Notes under the pieces: model-generated
Database searches by the model: none
What the model was told of the DNA's origin: nothing
The model's input: the letters and a program-made list of their open reading frames with translations, nothing else
Part shown: in pieces, positions 33,448 to 45,625 of the stretch
How the letters are laid out: each line of letters begins with the position of its first letter
Position numbering within the stretch: the first letter of the stretch is position 1
Position numbers and translations under genes: made by a program
Origin: Gonatopus flavifemur
Lineage: Eukaryota; Arthropoda; Insecta; Hymenoptera; Dryinidae
Assembly: GCA_018340375.1 (NCBI GenBank)
Contig: JAFFJZ010000002.1
Coordinates: forward strand, 22,834,001 to 22,898,000
Direction of reading: 5' to 3'
DNA length: 64,000 nt

Positions 33448-33592
33448 AATTAAATAAATTTTGAGCTTCCGGAGTGGAGCCGCGTGTTGTATAGGTCGGT
33501 TGCCGACGTTTCGCCATCATCGCTTGATGGCTTGAAGAAGCCAGCTGCAAGCGGCGCCTCCACTCCGGAAGCTCAAAATTTATTCAATTTTT
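33448..33592. repeat. Hairpin with Penelope-like CGAAACGTCGG motif
   Basis: Inverted arms AAATTTTGAGCTTCCGGAGT (left) and ACTCCGGAAGCTCAAAATTT (right) flank a loop. Its minus strand reads GATGATGGCGAAACGTCGGC next to GGCTTCTTCAAGCC. The GGCGAAACGTCGG phrase is common in the terminal regions of Penelope-like retroelements, so a fragment of such a terminus is my best guess. No reverse transcriptase is present. Confidence 0.45.
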
Positions 33593-34539
33593 CTAGCTGG
33601 GGACTTTATAACATTTTTATCTGCATCTAAAGAATCATTTGAAAGATTCACTTTTAGCCTTTTACATTTTCTACGTGCATATTTGCATGAAAAGACTCTA
33701 CTTTTTCTTCAGAAATCCATTCTGGCGTTCACTTGATTATAAAATAACAGATCCAATGAATGATCGTTGATTGAGAAACATGGGAAGATTAAAGGACAAC
33801 ACTGACCCAAATGTTTTTAGCTAAGGTTCATTCTTGACACATGTGCTGATTTCGGAGCAAGATCGAACATGAGGGAAAGTTATGAGAAATGTTGTGTTTT
33901 GAATATTATTTAATGTATCCTTTCGAGAATGAATTCAGGCATTTTTGTTTTGATAATAAGAGACAATATCCTCTCTATAGAAAACAACAATAGAATTTCA
34001 AAAAGATTGACGATCGATCCGATGCTGTCTAATATGAATTGATAACTCGATCATCTTCATTCAATCTCTACAATATCAGCTCATTGAAAAGCAGTTTAGA
34101 TATTTTCAGGTTTTTCGATAATCCTGTTCATAGAATCATTCTCCAGTAAAGTTTTTTGCTAAATGGATCAAGGATAGATATATTGTGGATGGGGAGGGAA
34201 AAAGCTCTGTTCCCATTTCACAGTCAAGAGAGTCTTCACTTCAGCCATTGAATTTGAAAAAGAATGAACGAAAGGAAGGTTCTTTCTTTACATATTCACC
34301 GAATCATACATAATTCATTTGTAGTATAAATATTTTCGGTAGTATATTATTAACATTATTTTTTGTGGTGGTTTGGAATCATAACCCTTGACTTGTTTTC
34401 AAGTTATTCTTATAAATCACGATTTGGAATATTCATGAGAGCTTGCAGCACTTCGTTTTTGATTCAAGGAATAGTTTTTCCTTCACGGAAAATAAAGTTG
34501 ATAAAAATTGTTCCGAATTCACAGCCACGCGGATGACGA
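33593..34539. other. No gene or repeat seen
   Basis: AT-rich, without paired repeats, recognisable motifs or credible frames. Confidence 0.4.
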
Positions 34540-34541
34540 TT

Positions 34542-37107
34542 CCCGACTGGAAATTGTTATCAGGTTAACCCAACATATGATGAGGACCTGACAAGGTCAT
34601 CCGAAATAAGGAATACCCGTTACGGTCCTGATAGGGATTAGGTGTGGATGACTCACATATGGATGACCTCATTTGGTCCTAGTCAGGATTTCCTCAAATT
34701 ATCCTGAAAAGGTCGAAGTAGGTTTTCCTCGCTGTATCCGCATCAGGACCTCGTTCGGTCATCCTAAGATCATGGACATAGTTTGATAAACTGAATACAA
34801 GAATGTACAGACTTGATTTCAGATTGTACACTCTTTGATTAAACAAATTTTCCTTCAATAAGAAGAACATGTTTGAACGATTTTCAACTGTGTCTGTTTT
34901 TAAATTCAATCCCTTCATTCCGAACACATTACCTACTTCTGAAAACTGTTGAACAATTCGTTCAATCTATTCTCAATGTGAATTGAAAACTAACTATTTG
35001 GGTTTTAATTAGGCGGAACTTATGAAAATTTCACAAGATTTTCCACGTTATGCATACAGCGAGAAAAACTTAGCAAACGTTCAACCATCACCAGCGAAAT
35101 AAGTATTTCATTTAACTTATCACAATTCTCATAAGGTTGATTTATTGACTATTCAGCATCATTTTTCTTTCCTACACATCACATCATCTGAGTATTATTC
35201 AAAGAGTATATATGAACTGAATGAATATGTGTTTCGTCATAATCAAATATAAGTTTCGAACAAGTACTCTTCTTTCGTTATTTCTTGATTAATACGCATA
35301 AAAAAATCTGTTATTGAGTGCAAAATGAATTATTGAATCAGTTATCACTGCTGTAATATGTAAAAAATCATAAGTTGCTGATGTGGTGACAATTAATTCT
35401 ATTCAAATATACGATAATATCAACAACGACAATATCTATATCAATATTAATTTACATCAGTATTTCTCGGAAAAAAACTCAGAAATCCCAATCATTTTGT
35501 AATAATAAAGGTCATGAAGAACTCATTCGATCAAAAATATTTCAAGCGAATGTTCAAAATGAAATGCAAAAAACTTGAATTATTCACTTTCAGCTCGACG
35601 GATGGTTTTACTTTTCAAATTAAAGAGTACTCTTGAAGTTGAAATTTGTTAATTTCAGAAAAAAGCCTCATTTTCTGAGTTGAATTTGTTGTTAGGGTGA
35701 TGATAAACTTGTAAGAAGAGTTTGAAAGTTGAGTGGAATCTATATTGATCAGGAAAGTCCAAATCGTGTGGCAAAAGTTAGAAAATCTGTCAACTTAGCT
35801 CACGGAGCATGGGCTTTTCTTCACTAAACCAAATGCTGGCAGGAGAAATTCATCAAAATATAGTGGATTCAAAGTGATGTGAAGTAAGAGAGGACCGAAA
35901 TATTCATTAGATTTTATTCGTTCTTATAAACGTTCTAAAAAATAAGAAAAGACTATAGAAGATCCAAAGTGTCGTCTTTCCCATATTTTTGTTCCAATAA
36001 TGTTGTGTCATGTTCCTACAAAAAATGTTATTATATTTATGAAACAGGTTCGATACGATACATGTTTTCTCAACCTAACACTAGTTACTGGTGAAAAGAT
36101 ACGAAAATGCACACTCAAAATGCAAATCATTGAAACACAAAAATATTGAGAGACGATACATTGAGTCATACATAGCCTTACCATATTTATCAACATTTTT
36201 ATCATAACTAATAAAATTCAATGCATGTATCTGTCCTCTCTTACATCACTTTGAATTCACTATGTTTTGATGAATTTCTCCTGCCAGCATTTAGTTTAGT
36301 AAAGAAAAGCTGATAGAATACCCATGCGCTGTCAGCTAAGTTGACAGATTTTCTAACTTTTGCCACACGATTTGGACTTCCCTGATCAATATAGATTCCA
36401 CTCAACTTTCAAACTCTTCCTACAAGTTTATTATCACCCTAACAACAAATTCAACTCAGAAGAGGCTTTTTTTTTTCTCAAATTTGAAAATTTCAACTCC
36501 AAGAGTGCTCTTCAATTTGGAAAATAAAACCATCCGACGAGCTGCAAGTGAATAATTCAAGTTTTTTGTTATTCATTTTGAACATTCTTTTGACATATTT
36601 TTGATCAAATGAGTTCTTCGTGACTCATATTTCTCACAAAATCAATATGATCTCTGAGTTTTTGCCTAGAAGTGCTGATGTAAGTATTTGAAGAAAATTC
36701 ATTTTCACTGCATCAACAAATTACGATTTTTTGACACGTTACAACAGCTATGACTGATTTACTTAATCATTTTGCACTTACTAACAGACTTTTTGATACA
36801 CATTATTCAAGAAATGACCACCACACATTTCACAAAAATGATTCATCCATTTGTTGATCACATAAATTTAACCTCACATCTGTCAACCGAACTGCAATTT
36901 TCACACAGGCTCATAGATTAGTTTTGATTTATTTTTGAGGTTTTAGTAAGGAATTCCTCACAAAATCCTAATTAGTCTTTCCTGATGGGGTCCTCATAAT
37001 AGTGCAGCGTGACATGACTTGTTAGGTCCTGATGAGGTTGCCTTATCAGGACCTGATCTGGATCAAGGTTTACCTGATCTGGTCCATGGGGTAAATTTCT
37101 AGTCGGG
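34542..37107. mobile_element. 2.6-kb foldback element, CCCGACTRGAAATT ends, TT flanks
   Basis: Ends CCCGACTGGAAATT and (read inward) CCCGACTAGAAATT are flanked by TT at 34540-34541 and 37108-37109. The arms run for more than 1 kb in diverged form: the right arm (about 36235-37107) pairs with 34542-35905 through words such as CTCCTGCCAGCATTT, CAACTTTCAAACTCTTC and CATCCGACGAGCTG. The centre is about 35905-36235. Subterminal parts contain ATCAGGACCTGATC-type palindromes, as in the 22597-22895 MITE. No transposase frame was recognised. Confidence 0.75.
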
Positions 37108-37109
37108 TT

Positions 37110-38540
37110 GATATTGATATTAAGGAAATGGATTCTAGTTCTTTCGGGAATTAATCACAAAGGATACCTACACGTGAGAAGTATGAGAAGTGCTATACAT
37201 AAACTATGCATAACTTATGTACAGAAAATATATACCGACAAATACTGAAATCGATCGTTGTACCGCCCCGATAAAAATGATCATGGCGTTGACTTGATAT
37301 TTTATAAAGACTCGACGATGTTATTCGAATCACCTGATTGAGGGTTTTTGGATCGAGTTTTTCAATGGGGATGATGCAAAATTTCTATAAAAAATATCGT
37401 GCATCACCAATGCGAATGTTGTGCGAAAATAATAATTGAAGAGTACAATCACTGAATGAATGATGACTATGATTATTTGGTATCCATATTTATATGAATA
37501 GTATATGATTCTCCGTGATATGCAAATTGCGCTTTTGTTATTCGAATTCAGACGTTCTGCCTTTGATAGTTTTGTGTTTTGTTTTGTATCGGACGAAAAT
37601 AACGGAGACCAACTTTTCCTTTCTCATCACACGTTACAGCTTTGCTCAAACGATGAATCTTCCTCCAAAAATACCGAAGAATAATAGGAAAATATTCAAA
37701 GAGTTTTGTTCAAAGGTATTTTTGTGGTGAAAATGCAATTATTTGTCTTCATATATTCTCACCCTGCGTTCTTGGAATTCCTGCATTAAATACGTGTGCG
37801 GTGCAACGAATAAACATCAATTTCAGCGTGTTTGTGAACGGGTTTTCTTGAAAAGAGGAAATAGTGAGAATATCGATGTACCGAAGAACTGATAAGGAAG
37901 CTTTTTTATTCCAAGTGGTTACAATTTTGGTATCCCCTGATGATGATTCATGAGTATTTCGTTCAATTTAGGTCAGAGTTCTATCAGAATGATCGGTTGA
38001 TACACTCAAATTAATGTCTTATGAATTTTTCATCACATCTATACGTGTTTGTTACTTTTTCCCAGATCCCACCACTGTTGGCACCAAACTTATATGAAAA
38101 ATATCAAAACTCTCAGGTGTTGACAGTGAATTTCATGAGTCTGCTTTTCTTCTTATTTAAATCATGAATAAAAAATCATTTTATGTTGATTTGGATTACG
38201 AGTATGTGAATAAAGGCTCGGCAATACGTTTAATCAGTTCTTACGTACGGTTGATATAAAAGATACGACTTGATCGATACGTTTCGTCATTACACCACTA
38301 TCGTCATGTCAATCACAATACGATATGGAAAAACAGTGTCACTCAATAACGTCTAATGGGAAACATTGACCTGTAATAATGAAACCATTCAGTCGTATTT
38401 ACAATATTTCTTCCAATGTGTTATTGAAGTTTATCAAAGCGATGAATTGGTGATCATACATGCGTTACAGTTCATGTTATGAATAAACCTTCACGCTAAT
38501 TAAACAATAGTACATTCAATTGCGTTGCGAGCTTACGTAC
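37110..38540. other. No gene seen
   Basis: About 1.4 kb with no paired repeats. TATGCATAACTTATG words near 37195-37215 resemble the repeat at 52905-53035. The 71-codon frame at 37515-37730 is unrecognised. Confidence 0.4.
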
Positions 38541-38824
38541 GTTCAAATAAATCATCCTATTGACTTGATTCGAATTTTGATTGATTCCATGATATGTACA
38601 TGGCTCAACTAATTAATTCCATGAAATGATTTATTCAAATATATCAAACCCTGTCACACCATTTAATGTAATACTTGTTCCTCAGCTGTGATACATTCTC
38701 TATTGTACGTATGAATGAATGGGAATGTGCAAGGAGACGGAGATATAGAAATTTCTTAAGTTTAAAATCCTTCAAGGAATAAAAACAGGTGGGATTATTT
38801 GGAAATTCTCAAACGCTACTCATA

Positions 38825-38920
38825 CACGAGTAAAAATATCGCCAATTGTCACCGCTGTCTGAAAACCACTGAAATTGTGGTCACTCGAACTACACTTTCG
38901 AGTTGACGATATTTTTACTC
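38825..38920. mobile_element. Short hairpin MITE (copy at 42062-42157)
   Basis: CACGAGTAAAAATATCGCCA on the left pairs with GAGTAAAAATATCGTCAACT read inward from the right. TA precedes the left end. The second copy belongs to duplication A. Confidence 0.65.
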
Positions 38921-40594
38921 TTCTTTTTTTTCATTGTACTGTTTTTATGTGGAAAAGAAGGTACCTGTATCGAATATAATACAAAGATGGTATATAGATT
39001 TGATAACATACTACACTCTGTATTCAAAGAATCATATGCATATATTTTATGCATTTTCGATGCTACATTTCAACGAAATTCGAATATCTAGAATCGATAT
39101 GTGAGAATAAAACTAATTCTTTCATCCTCTCACGCTTTTTAAACCCGGAAGATAAGATAAATTTAATTCAAATGATTCTGGAATTCCTTGTTCAAATAAT
39201 GATTTTTCTCCGGAACACTTGTTTCCCATTTGATTTCGACTCACCCATTATCGAGAACGATAAAAACCCTTTAGAGGATATAAAAAAAATCTCAGAGACC
39301 TTTTATGTGCAGTTTGTCCTTTTCTTGATTATTTTTTTGAATGCCAGTAACGTCAGAAGCAAACTGTGAGAAGGATGTTCTAAGTAGTATCGACAGCTTC
39401 GCAAAGCTTCTTAGAACGTTCCTGTGGGATGTTTCTTTTGAATATTTCGTGCGATAAAATGATGAGATCGTGAACAGAGAATCATATGTTCTCAGTCTGT
39501 TTTTGCGAACAAACTACGTATGCTGAAGAATATTTTATGCACGTCTTTGCTAAACCATTTCAGTTTTACGGATCTTCGCCGACGATCACGAGAGGAAGAA
39601 AGATTGTGTATGAATTGTACAATCCATCACGTAACGTTATGGAACACAAACTTTCTTTGAAGTTCAAGGAATCAACGTGAATTTTGTTGTTCATTCCGTG
39701 AGGGTGAATTATTGAATCATGGATCAATTATAACTTCCTATCAATCAATTTTTGAAATTAAAGATTGTGGTGAGTGGAATGGAAAAAGCGTAAAATACGC
39801 TCTCTACAAATCCGAATCGGTGAAAAGTACTAAGAATTAGTAAAATTTCACAGAGTAAGAAAGTAGCAAAGAAGCTTGGCTTGGTTGGCTTGGGAGTAGT
39901 AGAACTTGAACAATATTTTTGAAGGCAGGCTTTTCCAAAGAAATGTATTGCTTTGTGCGTGGGAACACATTTTTGAATGTTTCAAATCGATGAAAATTAT
40001 TCAGAGAAGAGAGAAAAAACAGAAAATAGTGTCTAATAATTGTAAGATGCAAAATATTTCGATGAACCTGGGATATTTCATTCCAGGATTCAAAAACGTT
40101 GAATTTCCGGTCCACCTACGATTCAAGATTGAATTTGTTTGAACAAAGCATTCGATTGGCATTGGTTAATTGCATGTAATTGATATAACTGCATATAAAT
40201 GTATTCAAATTGAATGAATAGAATGATCTATTTGGGGGTATCCAAACGTATCACGCTGTTGTTGAGTGGACTATTTGCTCTCTCGATATACTGTAACTAG
40301 TTGAGGCAGTATAGAAGAATTTCCATCACGATTGCAGCATTAATATTCATCTAGATAGTTTTGGGTCAACGAATTTAATCGCTTCAGCTGGAAAACACTG
40401 TCTGTTCCACTCAACTTCAACAAATTTGAAATATATCTTTTGAAGATGAGTTATAGTTTATTTTAATCAAGGGACTAGTACTGGTTAGAATTTTGAAAAA
40501 ATTCATTTTTTTTTATAACACTTCATGTAACCTTACACCTTCAAAAATCACCTCCTGAAATTTTATAATGAAATTCGAAAAAATAAGAGAGTTG

Positions 40595-40710
40595 CAGGGA
40601 TGGGCAGCCAGGAGTATTTTCGTACTCCTGAAGTACTTTCAGTGAGGTACTTTCAACAAGAAGTATTCTTCACTGAAAATACTCCGGGAGTACAAAAATG
40701 CCCATCCTTG
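40595..40710. mobile_element. 116-bp hAT-type MITE (copies at 43834-43949 and 47949-48064)
   Basis: CAGGGATGGGCA on the left and CAAGGATGGGCA read inward from the right are typical hAT termini. Flanks GAGAGTTG (40587-40594) and GAGAGTTT (40711-40718) are an 8-bp duplication with one mismatch. Between lie GGAGTATTTTCGTACTCC and AGTACTTTCAGTGAGG-type inverted words. The other two copies arose with the segmental duplications, not by transposition. Confidence 0.88.
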
Positions 40711-41820
40711 GAGAGTTTTAGTAATTCAAATGTTCTTAAAATTTATCGTAAAAAAAAACTTCAAGCGCGTTTTACTCAAAATAGCATTTTTTCAAACTGC
40801 GTTGACTTATTCTCCGCAAACACTAGATAGATTTGTTTTATTCTCGTTCCATTTGTTTATTTTGATCTCCTCTACCGTAATTCACCAGAAAATTGGTGAA
40901 AAAAAATTTGGCAAAGGGAAAAAAGGTGGAAAAATACGTGTTTTTTACATCGCTTTTTTCACAAAGCCGTCATTTTGTTTTTTTTTTTTCAATTTTTCAT
41001 AAATAGGTGGTGAATTACGATGTAAACTACCTTCCTCTTTGAAATGCTTTTTGAAATTTCTGTTTGAGGCATGCCAGTCTTGAGATTATCTCAGCGCAGT
41101 GTGAGGGTCTCATTTTCGAGGACTCGACTTTGGCGCCTTGTAGTAAATAATGATCGATAAAAAAAAAGGGAAAGAAATTTGTATACCTCCCAAAAGATTT
41201 ACAAATTGAAGGCAAAAGCTTGTATAAAGTTTTGTAATAAGAGAAACAAGAAACTTCAAATATGGGTCGTTTTTAGTCTTGAAACCGGTAATAGTCCCTT
41301 AAATATTGTTTCTTTTGTTCACCGTGGATCTTTTCCAGTTGATTTTCAACGAATTCGGATTCGCCAGTGCTTCTACATTGATTCTAAAACTCACAATTTT
41401 TGGATTAAAAACAAAATTGTATAATAATTGTTTGTCTCATTGTTTTCGGTTTTTTCCCAATCAGTTGAATCATTGAAAAAAAGTTCAATTTGAGTTATTG
41501 AATTCAATCCTTGATTCATCACTTTTAGTGGAAATCCATTTGTTCGTTCACTGATAGAAATTTAGAATTGAATTTTACACTGTTGGAAAAAATTGGAGAA
41601 TTTTACACACAAAATTTGGAAGCAATTAACACGTACTTTTGTGTATCAAGGAAACATCAGCGTACCGACTGAGTAAACCTCGGTGGAAAAATTTTGTTGA
41701 ATTTTGTTCGCTTTTGGCACATCAATATTTCAATAAAATTCAATAAAAATTCTCTAACCTAGAAAATTTCGATGAAAGCCAACAAACTTCACTCAGAGTC
41801 ACTTAATTCTGTGGAAAATT

Positions 41821-44800
41821 GTTCAAATAAATCATCCTATTGACTTGATTCGAATTTTGATTGATTCCATGACATGTACATGGCTCAACTAATTAATTCC
41901 ATGAAATGATTTATTCAAATATATCAAACCCTGTCACACCATTCAATGTAATACTTGTTCCTCAGCTGTGATACATTCTCTACAGAAATTTCTTCAGTTT
42001 AAAATCCTTCAAGGAATAAAAACAGGTGGGATTATTTGGAAATTCTCAAACGCTACTCATACACGAGTAAAAATATCGCCAATTGTCACCGCTGTCTGAA
42101 AACCACTGAAATTGTGGTCACTCGAACTACACTTTCGAGTTGACGATATTTTTACTCTTCTTTTTTTTCATTGTACTGTTTTTATGTGGAAAAGAAGGTA
42201 CCTGTATCGAATATAATACAAAGATGGTATATAGATTTGATAACATACTACACTCTGTATTCAAAGAATCATATGCATATATTTTATGCATTTTCGATGC
42301 TACATTTCAACGAAATTCGAATATCTAGAATCGATATGTGAGAATAAAACTAATTCTTTCATCCTCTCACGCTTTTTAAACCCGGAAGATAAGATAAATT
42401 TAATTCAAATGATTCTGGAATTCCTTGTTCAAATAATGATTTTTCTCCGGAACACTTGTTTCCCATTTGATTTCGACTCACCCATTATCGAGAACGATAA
42501 AAACCCTTTAGAGGATATAAAAAAAATCTCAGAGACCTTTTATGTGCAGTTTGTCCTTTTCTTGATTATTTTTTTGAATGCCAGTAACGTCAGAAGCAAA
42601 CTGTGAGAAGGATGTTCTAAGTAGTATCGACAGCTTCGCAAAGCTTCTTAGAACGTTCCTGTGGGATGTTTCTTTTGAATATTTCCTGCGATAAAATGAT
42701 GAGATCGTGAACAGAGAATCATATGTTCTCAGTCTGTTTTTGCGAACAAACTACGTATGCTGGAGAATATTTTATGTACGTCTTTGCTAAACCATTTCAG
42801 TTTTACGGATCTTCGCCGACGATCACGAGAGGAAGAAAGATTGTGTATGAATTGTACAATCCATCACGTAACGTTATGGAACACAAACTTTCTTTGAAGT
42901 TCAAGGAATCAACGTGAATTTTGTTGTTCATTCCGTGAGGGTGAATTATTGAATCATGGATCAATTATAACTTCCTATCAATCAATTTTTGAAATTAAAG
43001 ATTGTGGTGAGTGGAATGGAAAAAGCGTAAAATACGCTCTCTACAAATCCGAATCGGTGAAAAGTACTAAGAATTAGTAAAATTTCACAGAGTAAGAAAG
43101 TAGCAAAGAAGCTTGGCTTGGTTGGCTTGGGAGTAGTAGAACTTGAACAATATTTTTGAAGGCAGGCTTTTCCAAAGAAATGTATTGCTTTGTGCGTGGG
43201 AACACATTTTTGAATGTTTCGAATCGATGAAAATTATTCAGAGAAGAGAGAAAAAACAGAAAATAGTGTCTAATAATTGTAAGATGCAAAATATTTCGAT
43301 GAACCTGGGATATTTCATTCCAGGATTCAAAAACGTTGAATTTCCGGTCCACCTACGATTCAAGATTGAATTTGTTTGAATAAAGCATTCGATTGGCATT
43401 GGTTAATTGCATGTAATTGATATAACTGCATATAAATGTATTCAAATTGAGTGAATAGAATGATCTATTTGGGGGTATCCAAACGTATCACGCTGTTGTT
43501 GAGTGGACTATTTGCTCTCTCGATATACTGTAACTAGTTGAGGCAGTATAGAAGAATTTCCATCACGATTGCAGCATTAATATTCATCTAGATAGTTTTG
43601 GGTCAACGAATTTAATCGCTTCAGCTGGAAAACACTGTGTCTGTTCCACTCAACTTCAACAAATTCGAAATATATCTTTTGAAGATGAGTTATAGTTTAT
43701 TTTGATCAAGGGACTAGTACTGGTTAGAATTTTGAAAAAATTCATGTTTTTTTATAACATTTCATGTAACCTTACACCTTCAAAAATCACCTCCTGAAAT
43801 TTTATAATGAAATTCGAAAAAATAAGAGAGTTGCAGGGATGGGCAGCCAGGAGTATTTTCGTACTCCTGAAGTACTTTCAGTGAGGTACTTTCAACAAGA
43901 AGTATTCTTCACTGAAAATACTCCGGGAGTACAAAAATGCCCATCCTTGGAGAGTTTTAGTAATTCAAATGTTCTTAAAATTTATCGTAAAAAAAAACTT
44001 CAAGCGCGTTTTACTCAAAATAGCATTTTTTCAAACTGCGTTGACTTATTCTCCGCAAACACTAGATAGATTTGTTTTATTCTCGTTCCATTTGTTTATT
44101 TTGATCTCCTCTACCGTAATTCACCAGAAAATTGGTGAAAAAAAATTTGGCAAAGGGAAAAAAGGTGGAAAAATACGTGTTTTTTACATCGCTTTTTTCA
44201 CAAAGCCGTCATTTTGTTTTTTTTTTTCAATTTTTCATAAATAGGTGGTGAATTACGATGTAAACTACCTTCCTCTTTGAAATGCTTTTTGAAATTTCTG
44301 TTTGAGGCATGCCAGTCTTGAGATTATCTCAGCGCAGTGTGAGGGTCTCATTTTCGAGGACTCGACTTTGGCGCCTTGTAGTAAATAATGATCGATAAAA
44401 AAAAAGGGAAAGAAATTTGTATACACTCCCAAAAGATGTACAAATTGAAGGCAAAAGCTTGTATAAAGTTTTGTAATAAGAGAAACAAGAAACTTCAAAT
44501 ATGGGTCGTTTTTTTAGTCTTGAAACCGGTAATAGTCCCTTAAATATTGTTTCTTTTGTTCACCGTGGATCTTTTTCCAGTTGATTTTCAACGAATTCGG
44601 ATTCGCCAGTGCTTCTACATTGATTCTAAAACTCACAATTTTTGGATTAAAAACAAAATTGTATAATAATTGTTTGTCTCATTGTTTTCGGTTTTTTCCC
44701 AATCAGTTGAATCATTGAAAAAAAGTTCAATTTGAGTTATTGAATTCAATCCTTGATTCATCACTTTTAGTGGAAATCCATTTGTTCGTTCACTGATAGA

Positions 44801-45062
44801 AATTTAGAATTGAATTTTACACTGTTGGAAAAAATTGGAGAATTTTACACACAAAATTTGGAAGCAATTAACACGTACTTTTGTGTATCAAGGAAACATC
44901 AGCGTACCGACTGAGTAAACCTCGGTGGAAAAATTTTGTTGAATTTTGTTAGCTTTTGGCACATCAATATTTCAATAAAATTCAATAAAAATTCTCTAAC
45001 CTAGAAAATTTCGATGAAAGCCAACAAACTTCACTCAGAGTCACTTAATTCTGTGGAAAATT
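41821..45062. repeat. Tandem segmental duplication A, copy 2
   Basis: It follows copy 1 without spacer and starts with the same GTTCAAATAAATCATCC. It reads through the full MITE at 44820-45620, of which copy 1 keeps only the first 243 bp. The 3' part from about 43360 is also the start of the 4.1-kb unit that recurs at 47476. Confidence 0.95.
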
Positions 45063-45620
45063 ATTGAATTTCACTGTAATTTTGTGGGATTCAGTCAAAT
45101 CTGGCTGATTTTCAATGAAAACCGAGTGTGCCAAAAGTGAACGGAGTTCAATAAAATTCAATGAAACATTTTCTCGGTAAGAATGCTCCGTACTGGATTC
45201 GTAAAAAGGTCTGAAATTCTCAGAAAATAATCTTTAGTACTTCATCTATTGCGGTACATCGCCCAAATTTCGAAAAAAATGTTCTTGTCTCGGTTGGTAA
45301 AAAAATTCATTTTTCGAAATTTGGGTGATTTACCGAAATAAATGAAGTACTAAAGATTGTTTCCTGAGAATTTCATACCTTTTTATGAATTCATTGCGAA
45401 GAATTCTTACCGGGAAAATATTGACTCAGTTGGTACGCTGGTATCCTCTTAAATTCGCCATAGATTTTATGAGATTCAAACCAATGTTTGTATGAAAACC
45501 ATTTCAAGATAAAATTATGTTTGAATTTCAATACAAGTGTGAGAGATTCAATACCTAAAATTTTTGTGTTAATTGCCTCCACACTTTTGTATTAAAATTA
45601 TACAAATATCTTTCCCAGTG
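44820..45620. mobile_element. 801-bp MITE, CACTGTTGGAAAAA ends (copies 41578-41820 partial, 48935-49742)
   Basis: CACTGTTGGAAAAAATTGG and (read inward) CACTGGGAAAGATATTTG are the termini. TA flanks both ends. Subterminal GGCAATTAACAC / GAAGCAATTAACACG is shared. A long hairpin inside (45205-45385) pairs CTTTAGTACTTCAT and CGCCCAAATTTCGAA with their inverses. The copy in duplication A copy 1 is cut at the junction at 41820. Confidence 0.75.
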
Positions 45621-45625
45621 TATTA

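Larger units (their letters stand above)
38541..41820. repeat. Tandem segmental duplication A, copy 1
   Basis: From GTTCAAATAAATCATCCTAT onward this copy is nearly identical to 41821-45062. The main difference is about 43 bp present here near 38704-38750 and absent from copy 2. Several open frames (for example 39049-39369, 106 codons) are identical at protein level in both copies but resemble no known family, and identity this recent says nothing about coding. Copy 1 ends inside the MITE that starts at 41578. Confidence 0.95.

Noticed and set aside
33500..33545. Hammerhead ribozyme on the minus strand
   Set aside because: It has GATGA and CGAAAC, but the CUGANGA core lacks the U (reads GCGATGA) and I could not close three stems.
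39049..39369. 106-codon frame identical at 42286-42606 as a conserved gene
   Set aside because: Both lie in nearly identical segmental duplications, so identity is not evidence of selection. No recognisable domain.
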